64,000 bases of DNA from LD21 sp963715785 (GCA_963715785.1 OY970276.1:1178001-1242000); one strand, 5' to 3'; counted from the first letter of the stretch, positions 52,356-62,063 are shown. The notes: a model not told the origin generated them from the letters alone. Translations and numbers: made by a program.

Positions 52356-52973
52356 CTATTCTGTCTTTGCTGCAGGAATTGTGTCTGAAGCCATCTGCAC
52401 TTTCTTTTGCAGCTCTCTCACGTACAAAACGAGCTTCCACCTGTCGTCGGGTCTTACCTGCGCTCCATGGGCTCCCATTGAGCCAAATCCTAAGGTTATT
52501 GTATGATATATCTGTCCATCCTTCAGTTTTGCGGTCGGTGCGGCAGAAATGTCTCTTGGTTTCAATGGATACAAACCGCTGCTATAAAGCTGGCCGTCAC
52601 CTTTGCCCTGTGCTCCATGACAGCCAATACAGAACGTTGTGAATATAAACTTTCCCCTGGCGAGATTATCAGCGGTTGGCAAATAGGGATTAATGAGCTC
52701 TTTCCCAGCTTTCAGCCGCGAAACGGAATCGAGAGTATATCTGAAAGGCAAATAACCAATAGGGACTGTTTCTTTTACAGGGACCCTCATTGTCATACTG
52801 TCCTTAAAATTGGGATTGTCAGAATAGGTATCATAGGCCCGTGAATATACCATATCAGGTATAAAGTCATATCCTCTCATATTCTTCTGCCTGTCGCATG
52901 ACAAGAGACTGATCCCGGTCAATAACAGAAGTAAGATTTTAAATGATATTTGTCGTGCAATATGCATTTTCAC
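52356..52973 (-). CDS. actE: Alternative complex III, cytochrome c subunit ActE
   Basis: Monoheme cytochrome c lipoprotein of 205 aa. The lipobox is SLLSC (Cys26). The heme site is CIGCH (115-119) and a candidate axial Met lies in FGSMGAHG. The arrangement MRGYDFIPDMVYS near the mature N-terminus is typical of ActE. It passes electrons from the ActA hemes to the caa3 oxidase. Here it comes after ActF, whereas the usual order is ActE then ActF. Confidence 0.9.
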   Translation of the reverse strand: MKMHIARQISFKILLLLLTGISLLSCDRQKNMRGYDFIPDMVYSRAYDTYSDNPNFKDSMTMRVPVKETVPIGYLPFRYTLDSVSRLKAGKELINPYLPTADNLARGKFIFTTFCIGCHGAQGKGDGQLYSSGLYPLKPRDISAAPTAKLKDGQIYHTITLGFGSMGAHGAQVRPDDRWKLVLYVRELQKKVQMASDTIPAAKTE

Positions 52974-52986
52974 AGAATATTAGCGG

Positions 52987-54150
52987 TCATGATTCATAGT
53001 TCAGGCTTTCTTCAAGGTAAGGATCATTCTTAACCACCAGTGGGCCCGTTGCGAGAGATCTGAATACAATAAATACAAATATGCCAGCATAGACTAAGGT
53101 CATACTGATCTCAAGTATTCCTATTCCTGCTTTTTCTCCTGCCGCTGCCGGCATAATCATGAGCCAGTAATCGAGCCAGTGACCAGCCAGCAGGACCGCT
53201 GCAATTATAGTCACCCAGCCCAGCCTTCGTTTTGAATTGAATGTAATAAGACCTAAAAAAGGAACTACAAAATTAATCCCGAGATTTATGAAGAAAATGA
53301 TCTTAAAATGATGAAGTCTTGTAATAAAGTATGATGTTTCCTCCGGGAGGTGACCATACCAGATCAACTCATACTGAGAAAACCACTGATAAGTCCAGAA
53401 TATGCTGAAACAAAACATATAGATCGCCATATCGTGCACATGATCGGCTCTGATATATTTCAGATATCCCTGACCTTTAAGAAACCAGATCAGAACAGTA
53501 ATAAATGCAAGTGAGGTAACGAACATGCCGATCAGAACGTACCAGCCGAAAATAGTGCTGTACCATCGGACGTCAAGCGACATTATCCAGTCCCAGCTGC
53601 TGGCTGATACTGTTATGCCGTAAAAAACCAGGAAAAGTCCTGAGAAGAGAACTCTTCTGTTATGATATTTTAAATCGGAAGAGGAAATAAGAGCCCGGGA
53701 ATTAATTCTTATCATCCGTGATAGAATGATCCAGCCTGCAAAATATACCACCACTCTTAAAAAGAAAAAGGGAACATTAAGCCAGAGCCGTTTACCCAGA
53801 ATAACCTTGTCCGTCACATTATCATCTGACCAGCTGTAAATGTTGTGCATGCCAAAATAAATAAGAAGCATAAGCACAAAGGCTACCGGAAGAAAAGCGG
53901 TCATTGCATCGGGCAGTCTTTGTATCACTGTATGCCATCCTGACTGACCGATCCGGTGAACTGCGAGAAAAAAAGCAGCGCCCAGTGAGAGTCCCATGAA
54001 ATACTGATTGTTCAGCAGTATATTAGCCCAAATCCTTGAAGCACCGGGCTTCGATATAAAAATTGCGGCAAGTGCAACAAGAATGCCTCCTGCAATTAAG
54101 ATTATAAGGACATTACGGAATTTCTGCTTAAAATCGAATTGTTCATCCAT
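52987..54150 (-). CDS. actF: Alternative complex III, membrane subunit ActF
   Basis: Integral membrane protein of 387 aa with about 10 TM helices, related to the ActC/NrfD fold. It matches the Bacteroidota quinol:cytochrome c oxidoreductase quinone-binding subunit 2: SKPGASRIWANILLNNQYF near the start, SWDWIMSLDVRWYSTIFGWYV in the middle and WTYQWFSQYELIWYGHLPEET later. It sits 15 bases after ActD and 13 bases before ActE on the minus strand. It is thought to form a proton half-channel with ActC. Confidence 0.92.
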   Translation of the reverse strand: MDEQFDFKQKFRNVLIILIAGGILVALAAIFISKPGASRIWANILLNNQYFMGLSLGAAFFLAVHRIGQSGWHTVIQRLPDAMTAFLPVAFVLMLLIYFGMHNIYSWSDDNVTDKVILGKRLWLNVPFFFLRVVVYFAGWIILSRMIRINSRALISSSDLKYHNRRVLFSGLFLVFYGITVSASSWDWIMSLDVRWYSTIFGWYVLIGMFVTSLAFITVLIWFLKGQGYLKYIRADHVHDMAIYMFCFSIFWTYQWFSQYELIWYGHLPEETSYFITRLHHFKIIFFINLGINFVVPFLGLITFNSKRRLGWVTIIAAVLLAGHWLDYWLMIMPAAAGEKAGIGILEISMTLVYAGIFVFIVFRSLATGPLVVKNDPYLEESLNYES

Positions 54151-54165
54151 ATTGCAGTGTTCTTA

Positions 54166-54675
54166 TTATCTGATTTCTATTGTATGAATTCCTGCCAATA
54201 GTTCTTGCACCCTCTCCACAGTTGTGCCATTACCGGAAGGATTCACCAGTATGATAAACCTGTCGTCAGTTATTCTTTTGTCAACCGGCTTGAATCTTAT
54301 GTCTGGCTTCAGCCTTGATTTGATAAGAAACGCTGAAACCATCGCCAGACCTGAAAAAAGAACTGTAAGTTCAAATGTTATCGGAATAAAAGCGGGTGCT
54401 GCAAAATATGGCTTTCCTCCTATTATTAAGGGATAACTTACTGTAAAGACCCAGGTCTGAAAAATAAATGCAAGCGATGCCCCAATGGCCCCAAAGATAA
54501 ACCCGACGATTGGAATCCGCGTACGTTTTATTTCCAGCGCTTCATCCATTCCGTGCACAGGGAATGGAGTCAGAACATCAGAAATGATCTCATTGCTTTC
54601 CCGAAGTTTCCTCACAGCCTGAAGCAAAGGGATCTCGTCATCAAAAGATACTGATATATATTTTTTATTTTCCAT
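54166..54675 (-). CDS. actD: Alternative complex III subunit ActD (DUF3341)
   Basis: DUF3341 protein of 169 aa with two TM helices (about 60-78, 97-117). The N-terminal cytoplasmic part VSFDDEIPLLQAVRKLRE and the FPVHGMDEAL motif before TM1 are diagnostic. It overlaps the end of ActC by 11 bases, so translation is probably coupled. ActD lies beside the ActC quinol site in known structures. Confidence 0.93.
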   Translation of the reverse strand: MENKKYISVSFDDEIPLLQAVRKLRESNEIISDVLTPFPVHGMDEALEIKRTRIPIVGFIFGAIGASLAFIFQTWVFTVSYPLIIGGKPYFAAPAFIPITFELTVLFSGLAMVSAFLIKSRLKPDIRFKPVDKRITDDRFIILVNPSGNGTTVERVQELLAGIHTIEIR

Positions 54676-56037
54676 GCTCCAAATGATTCGTCTTGTCCCC
54701 GTTAGTTTTCAGAATCGATTTAACTTCAGAAATTGAAATTACAGGGAATACGCGTATAAAAAGGAGAAATGCCGTAAAGAATATCCCTAAAGTCCCGATT
54801 AACAGTCCGTATTCAACAATCGTAGGTTTATACATAGTCCAGCTTGATGTCAGGTAATCCCTATGCAGGGAAACAACGATTATGACAAACCGCTCGAACC
54901 ACATTCCAATGTTAATCACGATAGACAGCAGGAAAGTGAACATCAGGCTTGTCCGAAGTTTTTTTATCCATAGCAGCTGAGGGGAAAACACATTACAGAA
55001 AATCATCAGAAAGTATGCCCAGCGATATGGCCCGGTAGCCCGGTTTAAAAACGCATACTGTTCATATTCATTTCCGGAATACCACGACATAAACATTTCC
55101 GTCATATAGGCAAGAGCAACAATTGAACCGGTTGCTATAAGGATTTTATTCATGTTTTCCACATGATTCACGGTAATGTATTGCTCAAGGCCCATTGTTT
55201 TTCTTGTAATGATCAATAGTGTCTGTACCATTGCAAATCCCGAGAAAATTGCCCCCGCAACAAAGTAGGGAGGAAAATGGTTGTGTGCCATCCGGGGAGA
55301 ATTGATGAGGCAAAGTCCATACTTACGATACTGTGCACCGACAAAACAAGCGGGGTGGCAATTGCTGCAAGCATTATAGACGTTACCTCATGCCTGTGCC
55401 AGTCTCTTGCAGAGCCTTTCCAGCCAAAGCTCAGGAAATTATAGATATACTTCTTAAACCCCTTCTTTATTTTGTCACGGAGAGTGCCAATGTCGGGAAT
55501 CAATCCCACATACCAGAATACCAGTGAAATAGTGAAATAGGTTGAGATTGCAAATACGTCCCAAACCAAAGGCGAATTAAAGTTTACCCAAACGCCTCTT
55601 GTGTTGGGGTAGGGAAATATAAAAAATGTAAGTAACGGACGTCCTAAATGTATTAAAGGAAAAAGGGCGGCACAGATTACCGCAAAGATCGTCATTGCCT
55701 CAGCCGACCTGTTAATGCTGTTTCTCCATTTCTGCCTGAACAGCAGAAGGATTGCAGAAATAAAGGTCCCGGCATGACCAATTCCTATCCACCACACAAA
55801 TGTAGTAATCTCAAAAGCCCAGCCCACAGTTCTGTTCTCCCCCCAGGTCCCTATACCCTGCCAAACCGTCCAGAAGATCATGAATACTCCGAAAACCATA
55901 GCAAGCCCTGCTATTGTCATCCCCAGATACCAGAGCTTACCCGCTTTATTTGTCAGCGGATCGAGAATATCGCTGGTTATGCTCCGGTAAGTTTTTTGAC
56001 CATCAATCAAAGGAGTTCGAAGTGGAGATAGAAGCAT
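54665..56037 (-). CDS. actC: Alternative complex III membrane subunit ActC (NrfD-like), frameshifted
   Basis: NrfD-family quinol-binding subunit that should be 457 aa with about 10 TM helices. The first frame runs from ATG 56037 through TFVWWIGIGHAGTFISAI, LGRPLL and SVHSIVSMDFASSILPGWHTTI, then derails and stops near 55213. A second frame continues without overlap loss from PPYFVAGAIFSGFAMVQTLL to the stop at 54665. A missing base in the A run 55274-55277 (T run on the coding strand, ATTTTTCCT expected) fuses them exactly. Adding one base makes the length divisible by three. ActC is essential to the complex, so an error in the sequence is the likeliest cause. Confidence 0.93.
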
Positions 56038-56055
56038 ATCTTAAAGAATTTGTAC

Positions 56056-59025
56056 TTACAATATCTTGTTTTTTATTTTGGTAAGATAATTTACCGATGG
56101 CATCGTATATAACTCCTCAAGTAAATTATACCGGCGCCCGCTGTTAATCAATCTGTTCAATTCACTATCCTCATCATTCATATCTCCAAATACGATCGCT
56201 TTGGCCGGACAGCTTTGTGAACAAGCTGTCTGAATTTCATTTTCATGAATTTTACGGTTCTCATATTTTGCTTTTAATTTAACAGCCTGTATACGCTGAG
56301 TGCAGAAGGAACATTTTTCGATAACTCCCTGAGCGCGGACAGTAACATCAGGGTTGAGAACCATCCTGCGAAGATCGGATGTCATCCCTTCCTTGTCCCT
56401 GAGATTACCGCGGAGTGTGCCTGCATCACTGAAATTGAACCAGTTAAACCGCCTTACTTTATACGGACAGTTATTATTGCAATAACGTGTGCCAAAGCAC
56501 CGGTTGTAAATCATCTGATTTAATCCCTCTGAACTATGATTTGTCGCGGCAACCGGACATACATTCTCGCATGGGGCATTCTGACAATGCTGGCATAATA
56601 CAGGCTGAAAAACAACATCAGGGTTCTCATCCTCCCCGGTATAATACCTGTCGATTCTTATCCATTGCATCTCATGTACACGGTGAACCTCAGCCTTCCC
56701 GACAACTGGTACATTGTTCTCAGCCTGACAGGCAATTACACAGGTCCCGCATCCGATGCACTTGCTGAGATCAATAGCCATTCCCCAGTGGTGATGAGGG
56801 TATTTCCTCATTTTATATAGGGTCTTATTGTGTTCAACATTATAGGCATGCATAGCGTTACCAGCTGCATTATCGTTCCTGAATTCCGCGAGGTCGGCTT
56901 CACGCACAAAATCCCTGCCTTCCATGCTGTGATGAGGCTGAACCTGGGCAAGCATATAAGATTTTTCAGTCTTTATAATGTTGTCAAAAGCCGCAGTATA
57001 TACCCTATTAACTTTACCCTGCTTCATCAATTTCCATACATAAGTTCCAACATTATCACCTACTTTACCGCAGACAGACCGGCCATAACCCAGAGCCATC
57101 CCTATTGTGCCATAGGCCTGTCCGGGCTGAATATGCACAGGTATCTCCGTTTCCCCGATTTTAATTACATCATCGTCATGCAGATCGAATTCCTTTGCCT
57201 GTGCCGGGGATACAGATGCGTAATTATCCCAGCAGATCCTGGTTACCGGGTCGGGCAATTCCTGAAGCCAGGGGTTATTTGCCTGTCGTCCTTCCCCAAG
57301 TGCAACACCTTCGTAGAATATGATCTCTGTAACTTTTGCCCCGGAATTTCCGGTATTGATTATTGACGCCGGCGTGAATGGGAGCCCGGCTTTCTTACCC
57401 TTATTTTCAATATTTTCAGCCCTGACGGATGGTTCAAAAACACCTCTTTGCAATGTATTGTCAAAAAAGACGGAAGGATCAGAAAATTCTGATTGCCGCG
57501 GCATCATATTCTCAACCCAGTAAGCCTTTATGATATCATAGATGCTTTTCTCCGAACCCGACCATTTTAATAATGAGTCAGCCATCTGGCGGGTATCAAA
57601 GATGTGATTAATAGAAGGTTGCATCAGACTGAAATGATCTTTCACGGATTCAGCATCACCCCAACTCTCGAGATAATGGTGATCGGGGCAGATATACTGA
57701 ACAAGGCTGTTAGTCTCATCGGGAGTACCTGTAAGCGAAATTTTCAGGTCGACCTTCTTCAGCCCTTCAGCAAATGCATCCCTGTCGCAATATGCAAATG
57801 CAGGATTTACATTCCAGATCAGCATGGCATTTACCGAACCTTTATTCATCTTCCCGACAAGCATTTCCATATCATTGTCAAGCGCCTGGTGGGTCCTGAG
57901 ATAGGTATCTAATAAAATTGTATGACCGATATTTCCCAGCAGGGAGTTAATTTCATTTACCAGAAGCTGGATCTCTTTAACGTTTGAGCGGGAAATGATA
58001 ATTGATTTTCCCTTCGATTCAAGAAGCTTTTTTGATATTTCATCTACATCAACCGGTGATGCGGGAACGTCAATATTGCGATTTTCGACCTCTTTGGCGA
58101 TCTGCTTATAGATGTTCAGAAGTATAAGTGCTTCCTGAGAAGGCTTGATTTGAATTCTCTTATCGGCATTACTGCCCGTAAGGCTCATATTTGACTCGAG
58201 CTGAATAAGATATTTCATTTCTTTTTCCGGGACCCTTCCTGAACTGAACTGCTCTATATAGTGAACAGGCAATAGCCAGCTTCCCAGGAAGTCGGCTCCA
58301 AAGCTCACAATCAGATCTGCTTTGTCAAAACGGAAGTCGGGAATAGCCTGTTTCCCGAAACTTTCCTTGTTTGCCTCGAGAATCGCAGAATAAGAAATCG
58401 CATCGAACTGAACCCATTCCGAGCCGCTGAACTTTTTTAGAAATGCTGAAATAACCGTTTCCATTGAAGGACTGAAGATAGTTGGAGTAAGAAGGACAAT
58501 GGTTCCTTTAGCATCGGAAATTTTCTGAAGCTTGTCCGCAATTTCCTTATCCAATTCATCCCAGGACAGGGAATTTCCATCTTTCACCGGACCATGGAAT
58601 CTTCCGCCGTCATATAGGTCAAGCACCGATCCCTGGACCCTGGCAGTTGTACCACCAAACGTAACACCCGACCTGGTATTCCCTTCTATTTTTATTGGCC
58701 GTCCATCCCTGGTCTTGACAATAATGCTGCAATATTCATTTCCATTGACATAGCTGGAAGAATAATAAAGAGGAGCTCCCGGGGTAATCTCAGGCGGTGC
58801 AACGGCATAAGGCAAAGCATTTGTAATCTTAGATTTACATGATGCCAGGGCCGATACTGCAAAGCTGTAACCACATAATTTCAGAAAGTCTCTCCTTGAA
58901 GCAGTCATTTCGTTTCTCTTATCGGTGATAAGCCCCAGAAATGGGCTCTCCTCCGGAGTTTTTTCCTCTAAACCCTCTTGCTGCTTTCCTTTATCCGTCT
59001 CAATATTTTTCCGGTACTTTTTCAT
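56056..59025 (-). CDS. actB: Alternative complex III iron-sulfur subunit ActB
   Basis: Fused molybdopterin-oxidoreductase-like and ferredoxin-like protein of 989 aa. The Tat signal SRRDFLKLCGYSFAVSALAS begins at residue 43. The large domain (about 80-720) resembles DMSO reductase-type catalytic subunits but in ActB binds no molybdenum cofactor. The C-terminal part (about 740-960) holds four cysteine clusters: CIGCGTCVIACQ, CQHCQNAPCENVCP, CFGTRYCNNNCP and CSFCTQRI plus CSQSCP. These should bind one 3Fe-4S and three 4Fe-4S clusters carrying electrons from quinol to the ActA hemes. It lies 25 bases downstream of actA. Confidence 0.95.
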   Translation of the reverse strand: MKKYRKNIETDKGKQQEGLEEKTPEESPFLGLITDKRNEMTASRRDFLKLCGYSFAVSALASCKSKITNALPYAVAPPEITPGAPLYYSSSYVNGNEYCSIIVKTRDGRPIKIEGNTRSGVTFGGTTARVQGSVLDLYDGGRFHGPVKDGNSLSWDELDKEIADKLQKISDAKGTIVLLTPTIFSPSMETVISAFLKKFSGSEWVQFDAISYSAILEANKESFGKQAIPDFRFDKADLIVSFGADFLGSWLLPVHYIEQFSSGRVPEKEMKYLIQLESNMSLTGSNADKRIQIKPSQEALILLNIYKQIAKEVENRNIDVPASPVDVDEISKKLLESKGKSIIISRSNVKEIQLLVNEINSLLGNIGHTILLDTYLRTHQALDNDMEMLVGKMNKGSVNAMLIWNVNPAFAYCDRDAFAEGLKKVDLKISLTGTPDETNSLVQYICPDHHYLESWGDAESVKDHFSLMQPSINHIFDTRQMADSLLKWSGSEKSIYDIIKAYWVENMMPRQSEFSDPSVFFDNTLQRGVFEPSVRAENIENKGKKAGLPFTPASIINTGNSGAKVTEIIFYEGVALGEGRQANNPWLQELPDPVTRICWDNYASVSPAQAKEFDLHDDDVIKIGETEIPVHIQPGQAYGTIGMALGYGRSVCGKVGDNVGTYVWKLMKQGKVNRVYTAAFDNIIKTEKSYMLAQVQPHHSMEGRDFVREADLAEFRNDNAAGNAMHAYNVEHNKTLYKMRKYPHHHWGMAIDLSKCIGCGTCVIACQAENNVPVVGKAEVHRVHEMQWIRIDRYYTGEDENPDVVFQPVLCQHCQNAPCENVCPVAATNHSSEGLNQMIYNRCFGTRYCNNNCPYKVRRFNWFNFSDAGTLRGNLRDKEGMTSDLRRMVLNPDVTVRAQGVIEKCSFCTQRIQAVKLKAKYENRKIHENEIQTACSQSCPAKAIVFGDMNDEDSELNRLINSGRRYNLLEELYTMPSVNYLTKIKNKIL

Positions 59026-59050
59026 CCCTGGGGAATTATATTGATTATTA

Positions 59051-60424
59051 TTAATAATGACATTGTCCGCAATCCCTTCCTCCTACGCCAATAACCCGTA
59101 CACTGTCGATCCGTCCTGTTTTCAAGGAGTCGGCATAGCCAGGATAATAAGTCTGATAATATTCATCAGATATATTCACTTTCCGGGTTTTATGACATTC
59201 AATGCACCAACCCATAGAGAGATCAGGAACCTGGTAAATTCTGTTCATTGTTTTCACATCGCCATGACACGCATCGCATGTAATGCCTCCCGCACTGACA
59301 TGCTGCTCATGGCTAAAGAATACAAAATCAGGCAGTTTGTAAATCCTTACCCAGTCAACAGGCTTTTTATCATCCAGCGCTTTTATAACCTTTGCAATCT
59401 CAGTAACTCCTGATCGTGTTCCGGTACGCACCAGCAAATGACAGTTATAACAGATGCTGCCTGTGGGGATCCCGGCATCTTTGCTTATCCTCGCTGAATA
59501 ATGGCAATAGTTGCAATCAGTCTTGTTTTGTCCGGAATGAACAGCATGAGAAAATTTTATCGGTTGGGCAGGCGCGAATCCTTTAGCCCTGCCAAATGCA
59601 ATTGCATTTACTGCGAGGATCCATATTATAAATATGCCGGTGACAGTAAGGATGGCCCAATTGACCTTCTGATTTTTATATATTTTTTTAATTATAAGAT
59701 CAACCGACGATAAAAGGAAGAGAAGCGTTGCAATAATGAACAGGAGAAGATTAGTAATTAAAGGCTTATTCTGTTTGAGGCCTATCCCGACAAATTTATC
59801 CATATATGCCTTAATCAGAACAATATCCTGAGCAGAGAGCTGAAAGCCTTTGTGCACCTGCTTCATCTTTATACCCATCGGCTTTAGCAGAACCCTGCTC
59901 AGATCCTTTGCGCTTTTGGAAAGATATTTTTTTGATATCTCAAGGGCATCCGGATTCCAGTTCAATGTGTCGATTACATTGGTATTGTGACATGCCGCAC
60001 AATCAATCGATTTATTTCCAAGATATACCAGTCCATAGAATAATCTTTCCCCTCTTAATACCTCTTCAGCAGTAAAATTTTTTCGCTGATAAACTACTGA
60101 ATCGGGCAACTGCTGGTTTAAAGTATCCTTTGCCTGTAATTTTGTCGAATCCTTCCCCTGAGCTTTCGTTGTGTCATTAGCCCCAGACTTTGTAAGAAGC
60201 CTGGCTGTATCAGGTTTTTGAGACTTGGCTGTATCTGATTTGGGAAATTTAGCCGAATTTTTTGAAAAAGGAACCGCCGAGTCTTTTTTGAGGGTTTTGG
60301 AAGTATCCTTTCCCTGAACGGCAGGATTGCTGACAGCCTGCAATGGACTAGCAGGTTTAATAATTGTGAAAAGAAAAATCAGAAAGAGTAGATATTTAAT
60401 TAATCCTGCCTGAAAATTCCGCAT
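59051..60424 (-). CDS. actA: Alternative complex III multiheme cytochrome ActA with extra N-terminal heme
   Basis: Multiheme cytochrome c of 457 aa. A signal anchor (8-24) is followed by a low-complexity Lys/Asp/Ser/Thr linker (35-105). A first heme motif CAACH at 142-146 lies in a monoheme-like domain (110-215). Two TM helices (about 222-242, 255-277) precede the classic ActA part with five motifs: CNYCH (304), CYNCH (325), CDACH (383), CIECH (407) and CGQCH (452). The total of six exceeds the pentaheme ActA described in Rhodothermus and Flavobacterium. It starts the act operon and has a TACTTTTG box upstream. Confidence 0.93.
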   Translation of the reverse strand: MRNFQAGLIKYLLFLIFLFTIIKPASPLQAVSNPAVQGKDTSKTLKKDSAVPFSKNSAKFPKSDTAKSQKPDTARLLTKSGANDTTKAQGKDSTKLQAKDTLNQQLPDSVVYQRKNFTAEEVLRGERLFYGLVYLGNKSIDCAACHNTNVIDTLNWNPDALEISKKYLSKSAKDLSRVLLKPMGIKMKQVHKGFQLSAQDIVLIKAYMDKFVGIGLKQNKPLITNLLLFIIATLLFLLSSVDLIIKKIYKNQKVNWAILTVTGIFIIWILAVNAIAFGRAKGFAPAQPIKFSHAVHSGQNKTDCNYCHYSARISKDAGIPTGSICYNCHLLVRTGTRSGVTEIAKVIKALDDKKPVDWVRIYKLPDFVFFSHEQHVSAGGITCDACHGDVKTMNRIYQVPDLSMGWCIECHKTRKVNISDEYYQTYYPGYADSLKTGRIDSVRVIGVGGRDCGQCHY

Positions 60425-60439
60425 GGCAAAAAAATATAG

Positions 60440-60452
60440 AGTATTTAATACT
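60440..60452. promoter_or_regulatory. Small palindrome upstream of actA
   Basis: AGTATTTAATACT is symmetric around the central T and ends 15-28 bases before the actA ATG. It could be an operator or chance in AT-rich DNA. Confidence 0.3.
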
Positions 60453-60845
60453 TGAAAATCAGAATTAAATCAGCTCTTCCCTACAAAATCCACCAAACTC
60501 AAAAGTATAAAAATGATTGAAATATTTTAACACACAGGAAAATTTTTCTCTGCCCGGTTAAATATTTACATAAAGGTAATTAAAGTGTTTTATCTTCCTT
60601 TACAATATTACTCAATTTTTCATCTTTCTTCCCGGAAGATATCTTCATGTTATTAAAAGTGTGAATTCATCTTTGAGAACGTCAAAATCAACAGCTGCAT
60701 TTACACTATTTGCTACCGGGTATTATCTCAATAGATAAATAATTCGCCATTTTACGATTTTTAGATTCCCTCTTTATATCTTTACAGGCTGAGAACAATT
60801 TGTTAAGATCCAGATCGTTTATTTAATGCTCACAAAACCTGAACT
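60453..60845. other. Intergenic region between actA and the lipoprotein gene
   Basis: A 393-base AT-rich gap with no supported gene. It must hold the divergent promoters of the act operon and the lipoprotein gene. Apart from the CAAAAGTA box at 60500 and the weak TATCTTTA at 60777, I see no repeat or RNA element. Confidence 0.5.
60500..60507 (-). promoter_or_regulatory. Promoter -7 box TACTTTTG for the act operon
   Basis: CAAAAGTA on the plus strand reads TACTTTTG on the minus strand, matching TAnnTTTG, 75 bases upstream of the actA start. Confidence 0.45.
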
Positions 60846-61658
60846 ATGAAAAAGATACTTTCACTTGTATTAATTCTATTTCTTTCTTCTGCCTATTTTA
60901 CAAGCTGTAAAAAAGATAAGGGGGAACCGCCAACCCTGCCGCCGGCAGAATCAATGACAATTGATTTCAGCAATTTTACATCAGCTGCCAAGTCGTTGGA
61001 AACAGCACCGGAGATAAAAGGAACGGAGAACAGTAACTGGGAATTTGCTGCAACAGTTGCAGTATTCTGGAAATCACTGATTAACATAACACTTGCCGTG
61101 CCGGTAACGGCATTTAAAGAAGCTGTTGGCGAGACGCCATCATATGTTTCTTCGAAACTCTGGCAATGGAACTACAGCTTAACAATTCTGGGAAGTACAT
61201 ACAATGCAAGACTAACGGGTCAGATCCGATCAAGCGATATTCAATGGAAGATGTATGTAACCGGTGAAGGCACCGGCGCCTTTCCTGAATTTCTATGGTT
61301 TGAAGGCACTTCGAAGCTTGATGGCACAGGCGGTCAATGGATTCTTTACCAGAACTATCAGTCACCTGTAGCATTTCTTCAGATCGATTGGACCAAAACC
61401 GGAACAACAGTCGGTTATATTAAGTATACTTACATAAAAAACGACTCTTACCTGAATAGTTATATCGAATATGGATTAACCTCCGCTGCCCTTAATGCAT
61501 ACTATACAATTCATTATTTTAATGGAGTTAAGTTTTCAGATGTAAATGTTGAATGGAATACCAATACTCATAACGGACATGTTAAATCAGTGGATTATCT
61601 GGGAGATCCCAACTGGTATTGCTGGGACTCTAATAAAATAAACGTTATCTGTCAGTAA
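60846..61658 (+). CDS. Hypothetical lipoprotein
   Basis: Protein of 270 aa that I do not recognise. The signal sequence ends in lipobox YFTSC (Cys20), then a KKDKGEPPTLPP linker. The mature part is rich in Trp, Tyr and Thr with alternating strand pattern (WQWNYSLTILGSTYNARLTGQI, WFEGTSKLDGTGGQW, then GYIKYTYIKNDS), so a beta-sandwich or barrel-like fold is likely. No catalytic motif is evident. It ends with two cysteines in NWYCWDSNKINVICQ. It stands alone, followed by a strong terminator. Confidence 0.8.
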   Translation: MKKILSLVLILFLSSAYFTSCKKDKGEPPTLPPAESMTIDFSNFTSAAKSLETAPEIKGTENSNWEFAATVAVFWKSLINITLAVPVTAFKEAVGETPSYVSSKLWQWNYSLTILGSTYNARLTGQIRSSDIQWKMYVTGEGTGAFPEFLWFEGTSKLDGTGGQWILYQNYQSPVAFLQIDWTKTGTTVGYIKYTYIKNDSYLNSYIEYGLTSAALNAYYTIHYFNGVKFSDVNVEWNTNTHNGHVKSVDYLGDPNWYCWDSNKINVICQ

Positions 61659-61682
61659 TCTGAAGAAAATATATGAAAAAGA

Positions 61683-61717
61683 GGCCGTCTCAAAATAATA
61701 ATGAGACGGCCTTTTAT
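61683..61717 (+). terminator. Rho-independent terminator of the lipoprotein gene
   Basis: Arms GGCCGTCTCA (61683-61692) and TGAGACGGCC (61702-61711) with a 9-base loop and a TTTTATTT tail. The same stem core occurs in the terminator at 13108. Confidence 0.92.
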
Positions 61718-61725
61718 TTAATATT

Positions 61726-61912
61726 GAGGGTGTCTCAAAAGTCCTCGGTGGAACTCTCCCGCCTTGCGGGACAAGTTGTGGAAACTCTGTGATCTCTGTG
61801 TAAGTTCTTAATTATTTGTTACACAGAGTTCCGATAGCTATCGGAACACAGAGAAGACACAGAGCAACACAGAGAAAGAATTAAAACAATTTTTGACTTT
61901 TGAGATAGCCTC
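61726..61912. repeat. Inverted-repeat intergenic element (MITE- or REP-like)
   Basis: The ends GAGGGTGTCTCAAAAGTC (61726-61743) and GACTTTTGAGATAGCCTC (61895-61912) are inverted repeats with 16 of 18 matches. Inside, CTCTGTGTAA pairs with TTACACAGAG, and a perfect 20-base palindrome GTTCCGATAGCTATCGGAAC lies at 61828-61847. TTTATTTAATATT flanks both ends (61713-61725 and 61913-61925), which resembles a target duplication or a duplicated terminator arm. No gene is contained. Confidence 0.75.
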
Positions 61913-62063
61913 TTTATTTAATATTATCCAGGTTATTGTGATTTAAGTGTTTTTCGAATGGAACATTAGCCGGATTGATACGCTAATGGCTCCGTAAAGC
62001 TAAATTTGAAAAATAATAGAACAGGTATTTTGAAATTCGAATAATTTAATTTTACTTTGTGCC

